Below, piece by piece: positions 38,766 to 47,336 of a DNA stretch of 64,000 bases. The notes below the pieces were generated by a model, which saw only the letters and a program-made list of their open reading frames with translations, had not been told where the DNA came from and did not search any database. Each line of letters begins with the position of its first letter. Positions within the stretch are counted from its first letter, which is position 1. The stretch comes from Sneathiella chungangensis. Its GTDB lineage: Bacteria > Pseudomonadota > Alphaproteobacteria > Sneathiellales > Sneathiellaceae. The position numbers were made by a program, and so were the translations under genes. The stretch covers positions 124,001 to 188,000 of the forward strand of contig NZ_WTVA01000004.1 in the NCBI RefSeq assembly GCF_009882935.1, in the 5' to 3' direction.

Positions 38766-39926
38766 TCAGAGCCCATAATCTTCAATAACCTTCGGCATGG
38801 ATTTGGCGATAATTTGGCGCATAATTTCATTGGTTCCACCGACTATACGCTGTGAGCGCGCATCGGCAAATGCTCTCGTAATCGGGTAGTCCCAGATAAA
38901 ACCGTATCCCCCATGCAATTGTACACAGCCATCAAGGACCTTTCCTTCAAGTTCCGTAACCCAAGCTTTCGCCATAGCAGCGGTCACGGCGTCTAAGGTA
39001 CCGTCAACGGAGCGCTGGATGCAATCATCGACAAAAACCCGGGCAGCTTTTGCGGCCATCGCATAGTCAGCCAGTTTAAATTGAGTATTCTGGTACTGCG
39101 AAAGAGGCATACCGAACACATCTCGTTCGCTGGCATACTGGTATGTATCGGCTATTGCTTTCTCAATGACGGCAATTGCCTGAATAGCAATTAATATTCT
39201 TTCCCATGCGAGTTCTGTCATTAGGTAAGCAAACCCTTTACCCACTTCTCCGAGGAGGCTTTCCTTCGGCACCCGCATGTCTTCGAAGAACAGTTCCGCG
39301 GTATCCTGCGCCTTCATGCCTAACTTTTTCAATAACTTACCTTTATTGAAGCCCGGTGTATCGGATTCTACAAGAAACAACGAAATTCCTTTTGCTCCGG
39401 CATTTAAATCCGTTTTCGCGACGACCAGAACAAGATCCGCTAAATATCCATTTGAAATGAAGATCTTGGAGCCGTTGATAATATAGTCATCTCCATCCTG
39501 ATCCGCACGGGTCCGTATGGCCGCCAGGTTCGACCCGCCACCGGGTTCGCTCATGGCGATCGCCATGATCTTCTTCCCGCTGGCCAATTGCGGAATCCAG
39601 TTCGTCTTTTGGGCACCGGTTCCATAGTGAAGTATGTAAGGAGTGGCCATATCTGAATGAAGCCAGAATGCTGGTCCGGTCTGGCCTGCGTACGCGGCCT
39701 CTTCCAGAATTACCGCTGAAAACTTTCTGTCGCATCCTGCGCCACCAAGTTCAGGCGGGGCTACTGTGCAAAGGAAGCCCAGTTCACCAGCACGTTCCCA
39801 AATGCTTCTGTCAACATACCCCTGGGTTTCAAATTTTTCCCGATGTGGGGCGACTTCGTCTTCGAAAAAGCGGCGCGCCGATGCGCGGAAGAGTTGGTGT
39901 TCTTCTGAGAAAATTGTCCTTTGCAT
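38766..39926 (-). CDS. Acyl-CoA dehydrogenase, long-chain/isovaleryl type
   Basis: A 386-residue flavoprotein. AMSEPGGGSNLAAIRT and GSKIFISNGYLADL are FAD/substrate segments. The end reads VGGTNEIMRQIIAKSM with glycine at the medium-chain Glu position, and the helix glutamate of the isovaleryl/long-chain group is kept in ELAWERI. It is therefore a complete enzyme of that type. ATG 39926 with an AGGAGG upstream is preferred over a start 14 codons earlier. It is divergent from the racemase gene. Confidence 0.92.
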   Translation of the reverse strand: MQRTIFSEEHQLFRASARRFFEDEVAPHREKFETQGYVDRSIWERAGELGFLCTVAPPELGGAGCDRKFSAVILEEAAYAGQTGPAFWLHSDMATPYILHYGTGAQKTNWIPQLASGKKIMAIAMSEPGGGSNLAAIRTRADQDGDDYIINGSKIFISNGYLADLVLVVAKTDLNAGAKGISLFLVESDTPGFNKGKLLKKLGMKAQDTAELFFEDMRVPKESLLGEVGKGFAYLMTELAWERILIAIQAIAVIEKAIADTYQYASERDVFGMPLSQYQNTQFKLADYAMAAKAARVFVDDCIQRSVDGTLDAVTAAMAKAWVTELEGKVLDGCVQLHGGYGFIWDYPITRAFADARSQRIVGGTNEIMRQIIAKSMPKVIEDYGL

Positions 39927-40117
39927 GACGCGAATGCCTCCTGTGGAATTGTAATAATCACCTTGCATAAACAGGCCTTATTCGCAGAACAATAGGGCAT
40001 TCACTCAAACCAATCAACAAAATTAAAAAATGGTTCAATTTTTAATTTTGTTGATTAACAGTTTCTCTAATGATTAAATGTATGGCATGTATCAACGAAC
40101 TTTACAGGGAGCAAAAC

Positions 40118-41233
40118 ATGAGCGGCCCACTAGACGGCATTCGAGGAATTGAGTTAGCAGGCATTGGGCCGGCTCCCTTGGCGGCGATGCTGCTCGCGGA
40201 TCTTGGCGCAGAGATACTGAGAATTGAAGCCCCCTTTGAAAGGGAGCCGGCGGTGACGATTAAAAGAGATAAAGATGTAACTCTGCGGGGCCGGAAGGCT
40301 ATGATACTGGACCTCAAATCGAAGAAGGGCCGCGAATATCTGTTGGAGCTATGTACGAAAGCAGATCTCTTGATAGAAGGATTTCGCCCCGGTGTGATGG
40401 AGAGATTGGGGCTTGGGCCGGAAGATGTTTTCAAAGAAAACCCGAAACTTGTGTATGGCCGCATGACAGGCTGGGGGCAGACTGGGCCAATGGCGGACCG
40501 CGTTGGGCATGACATAAACTACATTGGTTTGGGAGGTGCGCTCAATCCTATTGGTCCTGCAGATCGCGTGCCGCCGCCGCCATTGAATCTGGTCGGCGAT
40601 AGCGGGGGAGGAACAATGTTTCTGGTGCTGGGGCTGCTATCGGCCTATATCGAAACTCAAAAATCCGGGTTAGGGCAAGTCGTGGATGCGGCCATCGTCG
40701 ATGGCACTGTGGCCCTTATGGCACCTTTTTTTGGTATGCTCGCATCGGGAAAATGGAAGAATGAGCGGGAGTCGAATATGATTGATGGCTCATGTCCTTG
40801 GTACCGCGTTTATGAAACAGCAGACGGTAAATATATATCAGTCGGTGCAATTGAAACGAAATTTTACAAGTCACTGATAACCCAACTTGGTCTAGATACT
40901 GGAGAGCTGCCCGATCAGTTCGACGAATCCCGTTGGAACGAAATCGGAGCTTCCTTTGAGAGGGCTTTCGCGACAAAGACACGGGACGAATGGGCGGCAA
41001 TCCTAGAACAGCATGACTGCTGCGCCACACCTGTTCTCTCTTTGCATGAAATGGGCTCACATCCGCATATTCAAGCACGGGGAACTGTGGTTGAACATGA
41101 TGGAGTACCGCAACCTGCCCCGGCACCAAGGTTTAGCCGAACACCGGGGAAAATTGCACATATCGCAGGAACCGCCTTTTGGGAAACCGAAGAACTTTTA
41201 TCCAGATGGGGCATTGTCAGCCCAGGTTGGTAA
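40118..41233 (+). CDS. Alpha-methylacyl-CoA racemase (CaiB/BaiF family)
   Basis: A 371-residue family III CoA-transferase-fold protein. IELAGIGPAPLAAMLLADLG near the N-terminus and RMTGWGQTGPMADRVGHD in the middle match alpha-methylacyl-CoA racemase rather than a CoA-transferase. The catalytic His131 (GHDINYI) and Asp161 (VGDSGGG) are present. The reaction is inversion at C2 of 2-methylacyl-CoA. ATG 40118 is preceded by AGGGAG. Its presence suggests that locus A handles methyl-branched acyl chains such as isoprenoid or steroid side chains. Confidence 0.85.
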   Translation: MSGPLDGIRGIELAGIGPAPLAAMLLADLGAEILRIEAPFEREPAVTIKRDKDVTLRGRKAMILDLKSKKGREYLLELCTKADLLIEGFRPGVMERLGLGPEDVFKENPKLVYGRMTGWGQTGPMADRVGHDINYIGLGGALNPIGPADRVPPPPLNLVGDSGGGTMFLVLGLLSAYIETQKSGLGQVVDAAIVDGTVALMAPFFGMLASGKWKNERESNMIDGSCPWYRVYETADGKYISVGAIETKFYKSLITQLGLDTGELPDQFDESRWNEIGASFERAFATKTRDEWAAILEQHDCCATPVLSLHEMGSHPHIQARGTVVEHDGVPQPAPAPRFSRTPGKIAHIAGTAFWETEELLSRWGIVSPGW

Positions 41234-41486
41234 GTGGGGGCCATGCTTTTAGAGGAAGTTGAACAACCATTTTCTGTTATTGTCTCAAATGCGACTGATG
41301 GGAAACTTATAAAAATAGGCGTTGTCATCTATGGACGCCTCCTGAAATGCAAGAGTTTTTTTGATCTGAGGCAGGGTGGGTTTGCAGTCATCTATCCGGC
41401 CTCTGTGTGCAGCATCCTGCTGCGGGCCCTGATGGAATCCATGGATCGATGTCCTATCACATTAACGGGCTGTGAGCCCGGACAAC
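41234..41486. other. Non-coding DNA between racemase gene and IS6 element
   Basis: No convincing gene; the open frame that crosses it lacks recognisable protein sequence. It contains the 29-bp repeat at 41322-41350 and, near 41452, TCCTATCACATTAAC, which matches the right edge of the palindrome near 20405-20419 at 14 of 15 positions. It is likely debris of the same unknown element. Confidence 0.5.
41322..41350 (+). repeat. 29-bp repeat, partner of 20490-20518
   Basis: One copy of the repeat with core TGGACGCCTCCTG, in inverted orientation to the copy at 20490-20518 (28 of 29 positions). It lies about 135 bp left of the IS6 element. Confidence 0.75.
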
Positions 41487-42295
41487 GGCACTGTCAGATT
41501 AAAATAACCCGGCGCCAAATTGAAGCGTATCGTAACTTTTCAGGCAGCGAGCTGACGCCAGTCTGCAAGAGTAGCTTCTCGATTAAGTTTGAATTGTTGT
41601 CGGCTTGTGAGATGGCGTTCTAAATTAAAATGATTATGAATTGACGATTGGACTGAGGCAAATTTTTGTAGCGTCTTTCCTTTCCTAAATTTGATCATTG
41701 CCTGTTCTCGTCGTCGGAAGGGCTGATGTGAATTCTCAGCGCGATTGTTAGCCCACCGACCGGTTTCCTGGCGATCCGCGTTGCCGATATCTTTCATTGC
41801 GGCTTGATAGGAGCGAAGCTTATCCGTTACGATCACTTTCGGACTGCCATACTTCTTCATGGTTTTCTTCAAGAACTTCATGGCAGCCTTGCGATCCCGT
41901 CTTTTGGTGACAAAGGCCTCCAATACTTCACCTTCATGATCGACGGCTCTCCAGAGATAATGGACTTCGCCGTTGATCCGGACGAAAACTTCATCCAGAT
42001 GCCATCTCCACTGAGGTGAGTTATGGAAGGAAACAGAGCGGGCTTTTCTGATTTCTGCCGCAAACACTGGCCCGAAACGATTCCACCATGCTCGGACTGT
42101 TTCATAGCTCACGTCAATACCCCGCTCATTCAGGAGATCTTCGACTTGTCGCAATGAAAGCGGATATCGAACATACATCATGACGGCTAGACGGATAATT
42201 GCAGGTGATGTTTTGTAATAACGGAATGGATTTTTCATGCGCTGACCGTAATTCCACTACAATAACTGCTCAAGCCGTATTCCTCTGACAACACC
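41487..42295 (-). mobile_element. Complete IS6-family insertion sequence (about 809 bp)
   Basis: Encodes one transposase. The right end reads, inward, GGTGTTGTCAGAGG; the left end candidate is GGCACTGTCAGATT, matching it at 9 of 14 positions. The length fits the IS6 family. No 8-bp target duplication is seen (flanks CGGACAAC and TAATCTTG), as expected if the copy was joined by recombination or deletion. The left boundary is less sure than the right, where the neighbouring thiolase frame resumes within two bases. Confidence 0.8.
41540..42238 (-). CDS. IS6-family (IS26-like) transposase
   Basis: A 232-residue DDE transposase. An N-terminal helix-turn-helix segment (SLRQVEDLLNERGIDVSYETV) precedes the catalytic core with WHLDEVFVRI (first Asp), VIVTDKLRSY (second Asp) and RAENSHQPFRRRE (Glu). 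The length matches IS6-family enzymes and no frameshift is seen, so it is probably active. Family members move by replicative transposition and create deletions and composite structures, which fits the scars around it. Confidence 0.95.
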   Translation of the reverse strand: MKNPFRYYKTSPAIIRLAVMMYVRYPLSLRQVEDLLNERGIDVSYETVRAWWNRFGPVFAAEIRKARSVSFHNSPQWRWHLDEVFVRINGEVHYLWRAVDHEGEVLEAFVTKRRDRKAAMKFLKKTMKKYGSPKVIVTDKLRSYQAAMKDIGNADRQETGRWANNRAENSHQPFRRREQAMIKFRKGKTLQKFASVQSSIHNHFNLERHLTSRQQFKLNREATLADWRQLAA

Positions 42296-42296
42296 T

Positions 42297-42347
42297 AATC
42301 TTGGGCTCGGTGGTGCTTGTGTTGTCACACTCTATCAAGCTGCCTGA
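42297..42347 (+). pseudogene. 3' remnant of an SCP2/SCPx-type thiolase gene
   Basis: Immediately right of the IS end the frame reads NLGLGGACVVTLYQAA and stops. This matches the C-terminal NxGxGGAVVVTLY signature of SCP2/SCPx thiolases. Only the last 16 codons survive. The rest was lost with the IS insertion or a deletion starting from it. Confidence 0.7.
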
Positions 42348-42416
42348 GTTCGTCCTCCCACAGGGGCGTTTTGCTTTCGCGAGACGCTCCTGATTTATTA
42401 TCAATGAGTTGCTCCA

Positions 42417-42803
42417 ATGATTGACCGCAGTGATATCGGATTTGATTTAGGTGTCCACTTGACCGATATTGAAATAGGCTGGCTCCGGTTTTTTGCAAAC
42501 GCCACTGGCGAGACCAATCCGTATCGATATTGATGTCGTCCGGGAAGCGGCGATGGAAGGCGTGTACTCCCATGACACGAATTTGGCGCAGATGCTGACA
42601 AGCTGGATGTCGCAGACCGCATTGCGGAACATTGGGGGTCTTTTTACTGCGATTATGCATGGGAAGGACAGGATTAGCTGTTCTGGTAAAAATACTGAAA
42701 CATTTTGATGAAAATGGCAAAACCCGAAGTCACTTTGCCGTGCAGGACGTCAAACAGGACAGAAGTATCAAGCTTGCAGGGCGCGCCGTCGTTGCTCTTC
42801 CTT
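42417..42803 (+). pseudogene. Scrambled MaoC-type hydratase gene remnant
   Basis: From ATG 42417 the frame reads MIDRSDIGFDLGVHL ... RFFANATGETNPYRY and stops at 42531; this is the start of an N-terminal-type MaoC protein (compare 33866-34318). In another frame the sequence continues as a C-terminal-type MaoC protein (DTNLAQMLTSW, then FTAIMHGKDRISCSGK). One extra A near 42690 then shifts it into the frame ending AGRAVVALP at 42803. An internal deletion apparently fused two adjacent hydratase genes and a frameshift followed. Confidence 0.75.
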
Positions 42804-42829
42804 AATACAACGAAAACAGAGTTAGAAAA

Positions 42830-43654
42830 ATGAAAAAACTAGAAGGAAAAGTTGCCTATGTGACCGGTTCAGGCCGGGGGATAGGCCGTGCCGTTGCGCT
42901 CAAGCTGGCGCGCGAAGGCGCGAAAGTTGTGGTTAATGATTTGGATCGAGAACCGGCCGGTGAAGCGGTGGCGGCAATTGAAGCCCTTGATGGAAATGCA
43001 ATAGCAGCTATTGGCAGCGTGACAGATGCCGATTTTGCCGACAGGTTTATCAATACCGGGATTGATGCGTTCGGCGGGGTGGATATCATCGTCAACAATG
43101 CGGGTTACACCTGGGACGCCTTGGTGCATAAGATGGGCGATGAGCAGTTCGATGCAATGATTGACGTTCACCTGAAGGCGCCGTTCCGGATTATTCGCGC
43201 AGCCTCTGGCTTTATCCGGGCCGAGGCAGAGAAGGAAGCGGCGGAAGGCCGCGAAGTTTTCCGTAAGATCGTCAATATTTCCTCTATCGCCGGAATGGGC
43301 GGCAACGCGGGCCAGATCAACTATTCATCGGCGAAATCCGGTGTTCTCGGGATGACCAAAACCATGGCCAAGGAATGGGGGCATCTGAAGGTTAATGTCA
43401 ATTGTATTGCCTTCGGCTTTATCGAAACGCGCCTGACGGAGGCCTCGGACGAGAAAAAAACCATTGTTGTCGAGGGCAATGAAGTGGGCATTGGTATTCC
43501 AAAAAAGCTGGTTGCGGGCATGCAGATGATGATCCCGATAGGCCGCGCCGGCACACCGGAAGAAGCCGCAGATGGCGTTTATCTTTTATGCTCTCCTGAA
43601 TCCAATTATGTAAGCGGCCAAACACTGATTGTTGGCGGCGGCCTCACGATATAA
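42830..43654 (+). CDS. SDR-family oxidoreductase (hydroxyacyl-CoA dehydrogenase-like)
   Basis: A 274-residue SDR. TGSGRGIGRA binds the cofactor, NNAGYTWD is present, and SSIAG with YSSAK completes the active site. The long VHKMGDEQFDAMIDVHLKAP region resembles the dehydrogenase domain of peroxisomal multifunctional enzyme type 2. It is preceded by remnants of a thiolase and MaoC gene, so it was probably the last gene of a beta-oxidation operon cut by the IS6 element. It now lacks an obvious native promoter. Confidence 0.88.
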   Translation: MKKLEGKVAYVTGSGRGIGRAVALKLAREGAKVVVNDLDREPAGEAVAAIEALDGNAIAAIGSVTDADFADRFINTGIDAFGGVDIIVNNAGYTWDALVHKMGDEQFDAMIDVHLKAPFRIIRAASGFIRAEAEKEAAEGREVFRKIVNISSIAGMGGNAGQINYSSAKSGVLGMTKTMAKEWGHLKVNVNCIAFGFIETRLTEASDEKKTIVVEGNEVGIGIPKKLVAGMQMMIPIGRAGTPEEAADGVYLLCSPESNYVSGQTLIVGGGLTI

Positions 43655-43794
43655 CTGGGATCGACGGGAATACGCGATGAAGTTTGAGGAGCCGTTGTTT
43701 GGAATTAAGGATCTTGGCGGTTGGCCAAGCCAGCCCATGCCGTTTATTTAGATGTGGAAATACGGGCTGAGGAGCTGGACAAATTTTTTGATGT

Positions 43795-44304
43795 TTAATC
43801 TACTATGTCCTCAAGGAAATAAGTCTCGTCTTTCCATACTACGTCGAGTTGACGCCGACCTTTTTCGTTTATCATTGCATAAACCGTGCGTGCATATCCG
43901 TTTGCATTCTCGAAGCCTACGCTCTCGTAGGCTTTTTTTAGGTGGGCCCGTTGACATTCAATAACACCGTTCCAGGCCGACAATCCTTTCTTTGTCAAAT
44001 ATAGATGACGGCTGCGACGATCTTTTAGGTTTTCTTTCTGCGTGATATATCCGTCAGCAATTAAGGTCTTGATCGTCGGGCTGAATGACTGTTGAGTAAC
44101 GTCCAAAAAGGTAAGAATTTCCTTCACCGTTGCGCCCGGTTTGCGCTGGATTACATAGAGTACTCTAAAATGCGGTCGACGCAGGCCGATGGATTCCAGA
44201 TAATTATCACCCGCTTCGAGTATGCTGTTATACCCTATAAACATAACTGCAAAAAGCCAGCGTGCATGTTCTTCCGGGCAGAGGCTGTCTATGTCTTGCG
44301 TCAT
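43795..44304 (-). CDS. MarR-family transcriptional regulator
   Basis: A 169-residue winged-helix regulator. The recognition region is around VKEILTFLDVTQQSFSPTIK, and the wing carries the family signature DRRSRHLYLTKKG. MarR proteins usually repress degradative genes until an aromatic acid or acyl-CoA binds. It lies between the two SDR genes and near the Liv transporter and may control them. Start ATG 44304. Confidence 0.9.
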   Translation of the reverse strand: MTQDIDSLCPEEHARWLFAVMFIGYNSILEAGDNYLESIGLRRPHFRVLYVIQRKPGATVKEILTFLDVTQQSFSPTIKTLIADGYITQKENLKDRRSRHLYLTKKGLSAWNGVIECQRAHLKKAYESVGFENANGYARTVYAMINEKGRRQLDVVWKDETYFLEDIVD

Positions 44305-44603
44305 CTTGGTGATTACTCCTTGTAAAATTTGGCGAAAAGGTTTGTGGCACGCCGATGGTATTCTTATAACTGATTGTATTGTGGTCTCATATAATTACAC
44401 CTTAACATGAAACCCCTTTTATAAAGAACGGTTGAACATTTCCGCAATTTTCTTGTGGTGGAGGAAGACGAAAAATAGAGACGGCACTCCGAAGATGAAG
44501 GTTTATCCATAATATTGCTTAGTGCACTTAACCCAAATTGACTCCCGATAAACGAAGGAGAATCTATCTATTTTAATGTTCTTATTCCACTTGCAAGCCG
44601 AAT

Positions 44604-45395
44604 TCATTTATCCCCACTAGCCGTCATATCCAGTTTTCCTGTTTGTGTCATTCCAGATGAATAATATCCTCCATCAACGGTTAATATTGCTCCGTTTACA
44701 TAACCGGTTCCGGGGTTTGCCAGATAGCAAACAGCATCACCAATATCTGAGCATTTTCCGAAACGCCCTACTGGGATCATTGGCAAAAGGCGGGAAATAG
44801 TTTCTTCAGTATAGTTAGCTTCTATCAACGGAGTCATGATGGGGCCCGGAGCAATGGCATTTGCAGTTATCCCATAGGGAGCCATTTCCAGCGCTATTTG
44901 CCGGGTCAGTCCAATAATCGCCGCTTTCGATGTACCATAAGCTGTCCGACCGACCCCGGCCCGAAGACCGCTGACTGACGACATGTTGATAATTCTTCCG
45001 TAAGACTGTTTTGCCATATCGCGCGCGGCACGTTGAGCGCAAAGGAAGCTGCCGGTGAGGTTGACTTGCATGACCTGATGCCAGTCCTGTGGGGTGTAGT
45101 CGAGAAAGGTCTGAATATTGACAATGCCGGCATTATTTACCAACACATCGACACATTTATCCCACTGCTCGGCAGCCGAAAATGCGGCTTCTATTTCGTC
45201 CGGATTGGAGACATCAAGTCTTTGACCCAACGCTTTGCCGCCCATTTCTTCAATTTTACGCACTGTATCTGAGATTCCCGCCTCAGAAATATCAGTGACG
45301 ACTACCCTTGCGCCTTTTTCGGCCAAGAGCATGGCCGTTGTTTGTCCAATCCCCGAACCGGCCCCGGTAACCAATGCAACTCCATATTCTTCCAT
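44604..45395 (-). CDS. SDR-family oxidoreductase
   Basis: A 263-residue classical SDR with TGAGSGIGQT (cofactor), NNAGIV, NMSSVSG (Ser) and YGTSK (Tyr/Lys). ATG 45395 is preferred because GGGAGG lies 8-10 bp upstream; a TTG two codons earlier is too close to that site. It is divergent from the livK-type gene across 674 bp. The substrate is unknown; a hydroxyacyl-CoA or cyclic alcohol would fit the locus. Confidence 0.88.
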   Translation of the reverse strand: MEEYGVALVTGAGSGIGQTTAMLLAEKGARVVVTDISEAGISDTVRKIEEMGGKALGQRLDVSNPDEIEAAFSAAEQWDKCVDVLVNNAGIVNIQTFLDYTPQDWHQVMQVNLTGSFLCAQRAARDMAKQSYGRIINMSSVSGLRAGVGRTAYGTSKAAIIGLTRQIALEMAPYGITANAIAPGPIMTPLIEANYTEETISRLLPMIPVGRFGKCSDIGDAVCYLANPGTGYVNGAILTVDGGYYSSGMTQTGKLDMTASGDK

Positions 45396-46069
45396 GACCA
45401 ACTCCTCCCTTATCCTAGTGTCTTCTCGAATTTACATCTGCAACAATGGCGGATGATATTTTAGAGAAAATTTTTAATAACTTGCATATTTGAACCTCGA
45501 TATTCATGTCGAATTTGCAGTAGATAATTGCGTTCGTAGCCGTCTTTTTCCTGTCGTTTTGATCACTGATTCTTACTTTTTTTTTGGGCGTAACAGCCTC
45601 ATTTTTGTGGCGCTTAAATAAATTGTTTGCCAGCAGTAACCATCATTTTCGAGGGATATTTAATAGACAGTTAGCCTTATTATATCAATATATTTGTTAT
45701 ATTATAATTTCGAAAGGGGTGTTGGCTACGTATGGGTATGCCGGGAATTTGAGCAACTTCGTCGAACCAGTTGAAACAGTTTCAGTCGACATAAACGGGT
45801 GTAGATAGGTGGCGATTTTCCGAAAAATACCGTCTGTTATGAGTGATCCAAGTTTCATTTTGGGCGATGAAAAATTTACTAGAATATACCATGCGACATT
45901 TTCTGTTTGTATATAACATATAAATTGACTTAAACAGTTATCCTGTTATACAATTTCACCGGCTTTGGGGAAAGTGTGCGGCGGGTGTCTTGCGCACACT
46001 GAAATTAAAAAAAGTATCAAATCGGTTCGGCAAAAAGCCGGTAAAAACCACTAATTAAAGGGAGACATA
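45396..46069. other. AT-rich divergent regulatory region upstream of the Liv operon
   Basis: A 674-bp gap without a convincing gene. It holds a sigma-70-like promoter at 45925-45954 and a 7-bp perfect hairpin (GTGTGCG / CGCACAC, 45974-45999) between that promoter and the livK-type start. The stretch near 45680-45720 is extremely AT-rich. MarR control of one or both directions is plausible. Confidence 0.5.
45925..45954 (+). promoter_or_regulatory. Sigma-70-type promoter with internal palindrome
   Basis: TTGACT and TACAAT are separated by 18 bp. The spacer contains the inverted repeat AACAG-TTATC-CTGTT (45934-45947 region), well placed for a repressor such as the nearby MarR protein. It precedes the Liv-type operon. 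Confidence 0.55.
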
Positions 46070-47260
46070 ATGAATATAGTTAAATCCACCATGATGGGTG
46101 TGGCATGTGCTGCGCTCATTAGCGTTGCCGGGGCATCTCCTGTATATGCGGATGATCCGGATGCCTTCAAGATCGGTGCAGTGCTGCCATTTTCCGGACC
46201 ATACGGAATTATTGGAAAGGGTATGAAGCAGGGCGCCCAGCTGGCAATTGAAATGCGCGGCGGCACAGTGCTCGGCAAGCCGGTCGAAGTGACTTGGGAA
46301 GATAGTGAAACGAAGCCTCAGCCTGCGGTACAGAAAGCGACGCGCCTGATTTCCTCCGGCGCCCAGATGATTTTTGGGGCCGCAAGCTCTGCTTCTACGG
46401 CGGCCTTGCAAGGTATTACGGAGCAACGTAAAATTCCGCTTCTGGTTACAATCTCCGCAGATGATAAAATCACGCGCGCCAACGGATATCGCTATACTTT
46501 CCGGACATCTAACACGCTTGGCATGGAAATCCGCATGGCGATGGAATACACCAAGGCGGCGGGTCTGAAGAAAATCTACGCGGTTGGCGCTGATTATGCC
46601 GTCACCCGTGATGGTTTGGAAGCCTACAGCGCGGCAGCTAAGGAAGCTGGCGTCGAAATCATCGGCGTTGATTATGCCCCGCTAGGCAATCGTGATTACT
46701 CCGTTATTATTGATAAAATCGCCAAGACGGATGCCGATGGCGTTGTCCTTATTGTTACGGGCAGCGATGGCGTTACGTTCCTGAAGCAGGCCGGTCAGGC
46801 GGGCCTCGGTAAGACCAAGACCTTGTTTGGCCCCGTCCTGCAGGATGAAGTTCTGGCAGCGGCAGTTGGGCCCGATTCAATAGGTGCCGCCTCAGGTGTT
46901 CGGTATCACTATTCTTTTGATAATCCTGCCAATAAGGCGTTTGTAGAAGCATATCGTGCGAAGTACAACGAATGGCCGGACAGCTTTGCCGGAGAAGCAT
47001 TCGATGGCATGAGCTGGTTTCTGGATGTTGTTGACAGCACTAACTCCTGGAATCGTGAAGATTGGATCAAGGCATTTGAAGGAAGTGTCCGTGAAAATTC
47101 TGTAGAAGGCCGAAAAGAAATGCGTGCTTGTGATCACCAGGCACTGCAGGTTGGTCTATGGGGTGTCGTTGAAAAGGGTGAGGCCCCTTACCCTGATCTG
47201 AAGATGAAGATTACGAACGTCTTCCAGCCGGATGTACTCTTTCCCGAGTGCGCTGAATAG
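46070..47260 (+). CDS. Branched-chain-amino-acid-type ABC transporter, binding protein
   Basis: A 396-residue periplasmic receptor of the LivK/type I solute-binding class. The signal peptide is MNIVKSTMMGVACAALISVA with cleavage near VYA-D. The mature start FKIGAVLPFSGPYGIIGKG is family-typical. ATG 46070 follows GGGAGA. It begins a tight operon of five transporter genes followed by a thiolase and two CoA ligases, so the ligand is more likely an aromatic or alicyclic acid than an amino acid. Confidence 0.92.
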   Translation: MNIVKSTMMGVACAALISVAGASPVYADDPDAFKIGAVLPFSGPYGIIGKGMKQGAQLAIEMRGGTVLGKPVEVTWEDSETKPQPAVQKATRLISSGAQMIFGAASSASTAALQGITEQRKIPLLVTISADDKITRANGYRYTFRTSNTLGMEIRMAMEYTKAAGLKKIYAVGADYAVTRDGLEAYSAAAKEAGVEIIGVDYAPLGNRDYSVIIDKIAKTDADGVVLIVTGSDGVTFLKQAGQAGLGKTKTLFGPVLQDEVLAAAVGPDSIGAASGVRYHYSFDNPANKAFVEAYRAKYNEWPDSFAGEAFDGMSWFLDVVDSTNSWNREDWIKAFEGSVRENSVEGRKEMRACDHQALQVGLWGVVEKGEAPYPDLKMKITNVFQPDVLFPECAE

Positions 47261-47336
47261 GCTGATTTAAAAGACCGGGCGGTCGCACGTATCGTGTCGA
47301 TCGCCCTCATTTAATTGCAGGTTAGGTGATCCGGTT

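Noticed and set aside
40118-41233. Assignment as a formyl-CoA or carnitine-type CoA-transferase
   Set aside because: The GHDINYI and VGDSGGG motifs and the N-terminal GIGPAPLAAMLLADLG fit alpha-methylacyl-CoA racemase better.
41234-41623. A 129-codon plus-strand frame after the racemase gene
   Set aside because: It crosses the IS6 boundary and ends antisense to the transposase; no family resemblance.
41479-42303. 8-bp target-site duplication around the IS6 element
   Set aside because: The flanking octamers CGGACAAC and TAATCTTG do not match.
45584-45808. A 74-codon frame in the AT-rich gap before the Liv operon
   Set aside because: No ribosome site, low-complexity AT-rich sequence, no recognisable protein.
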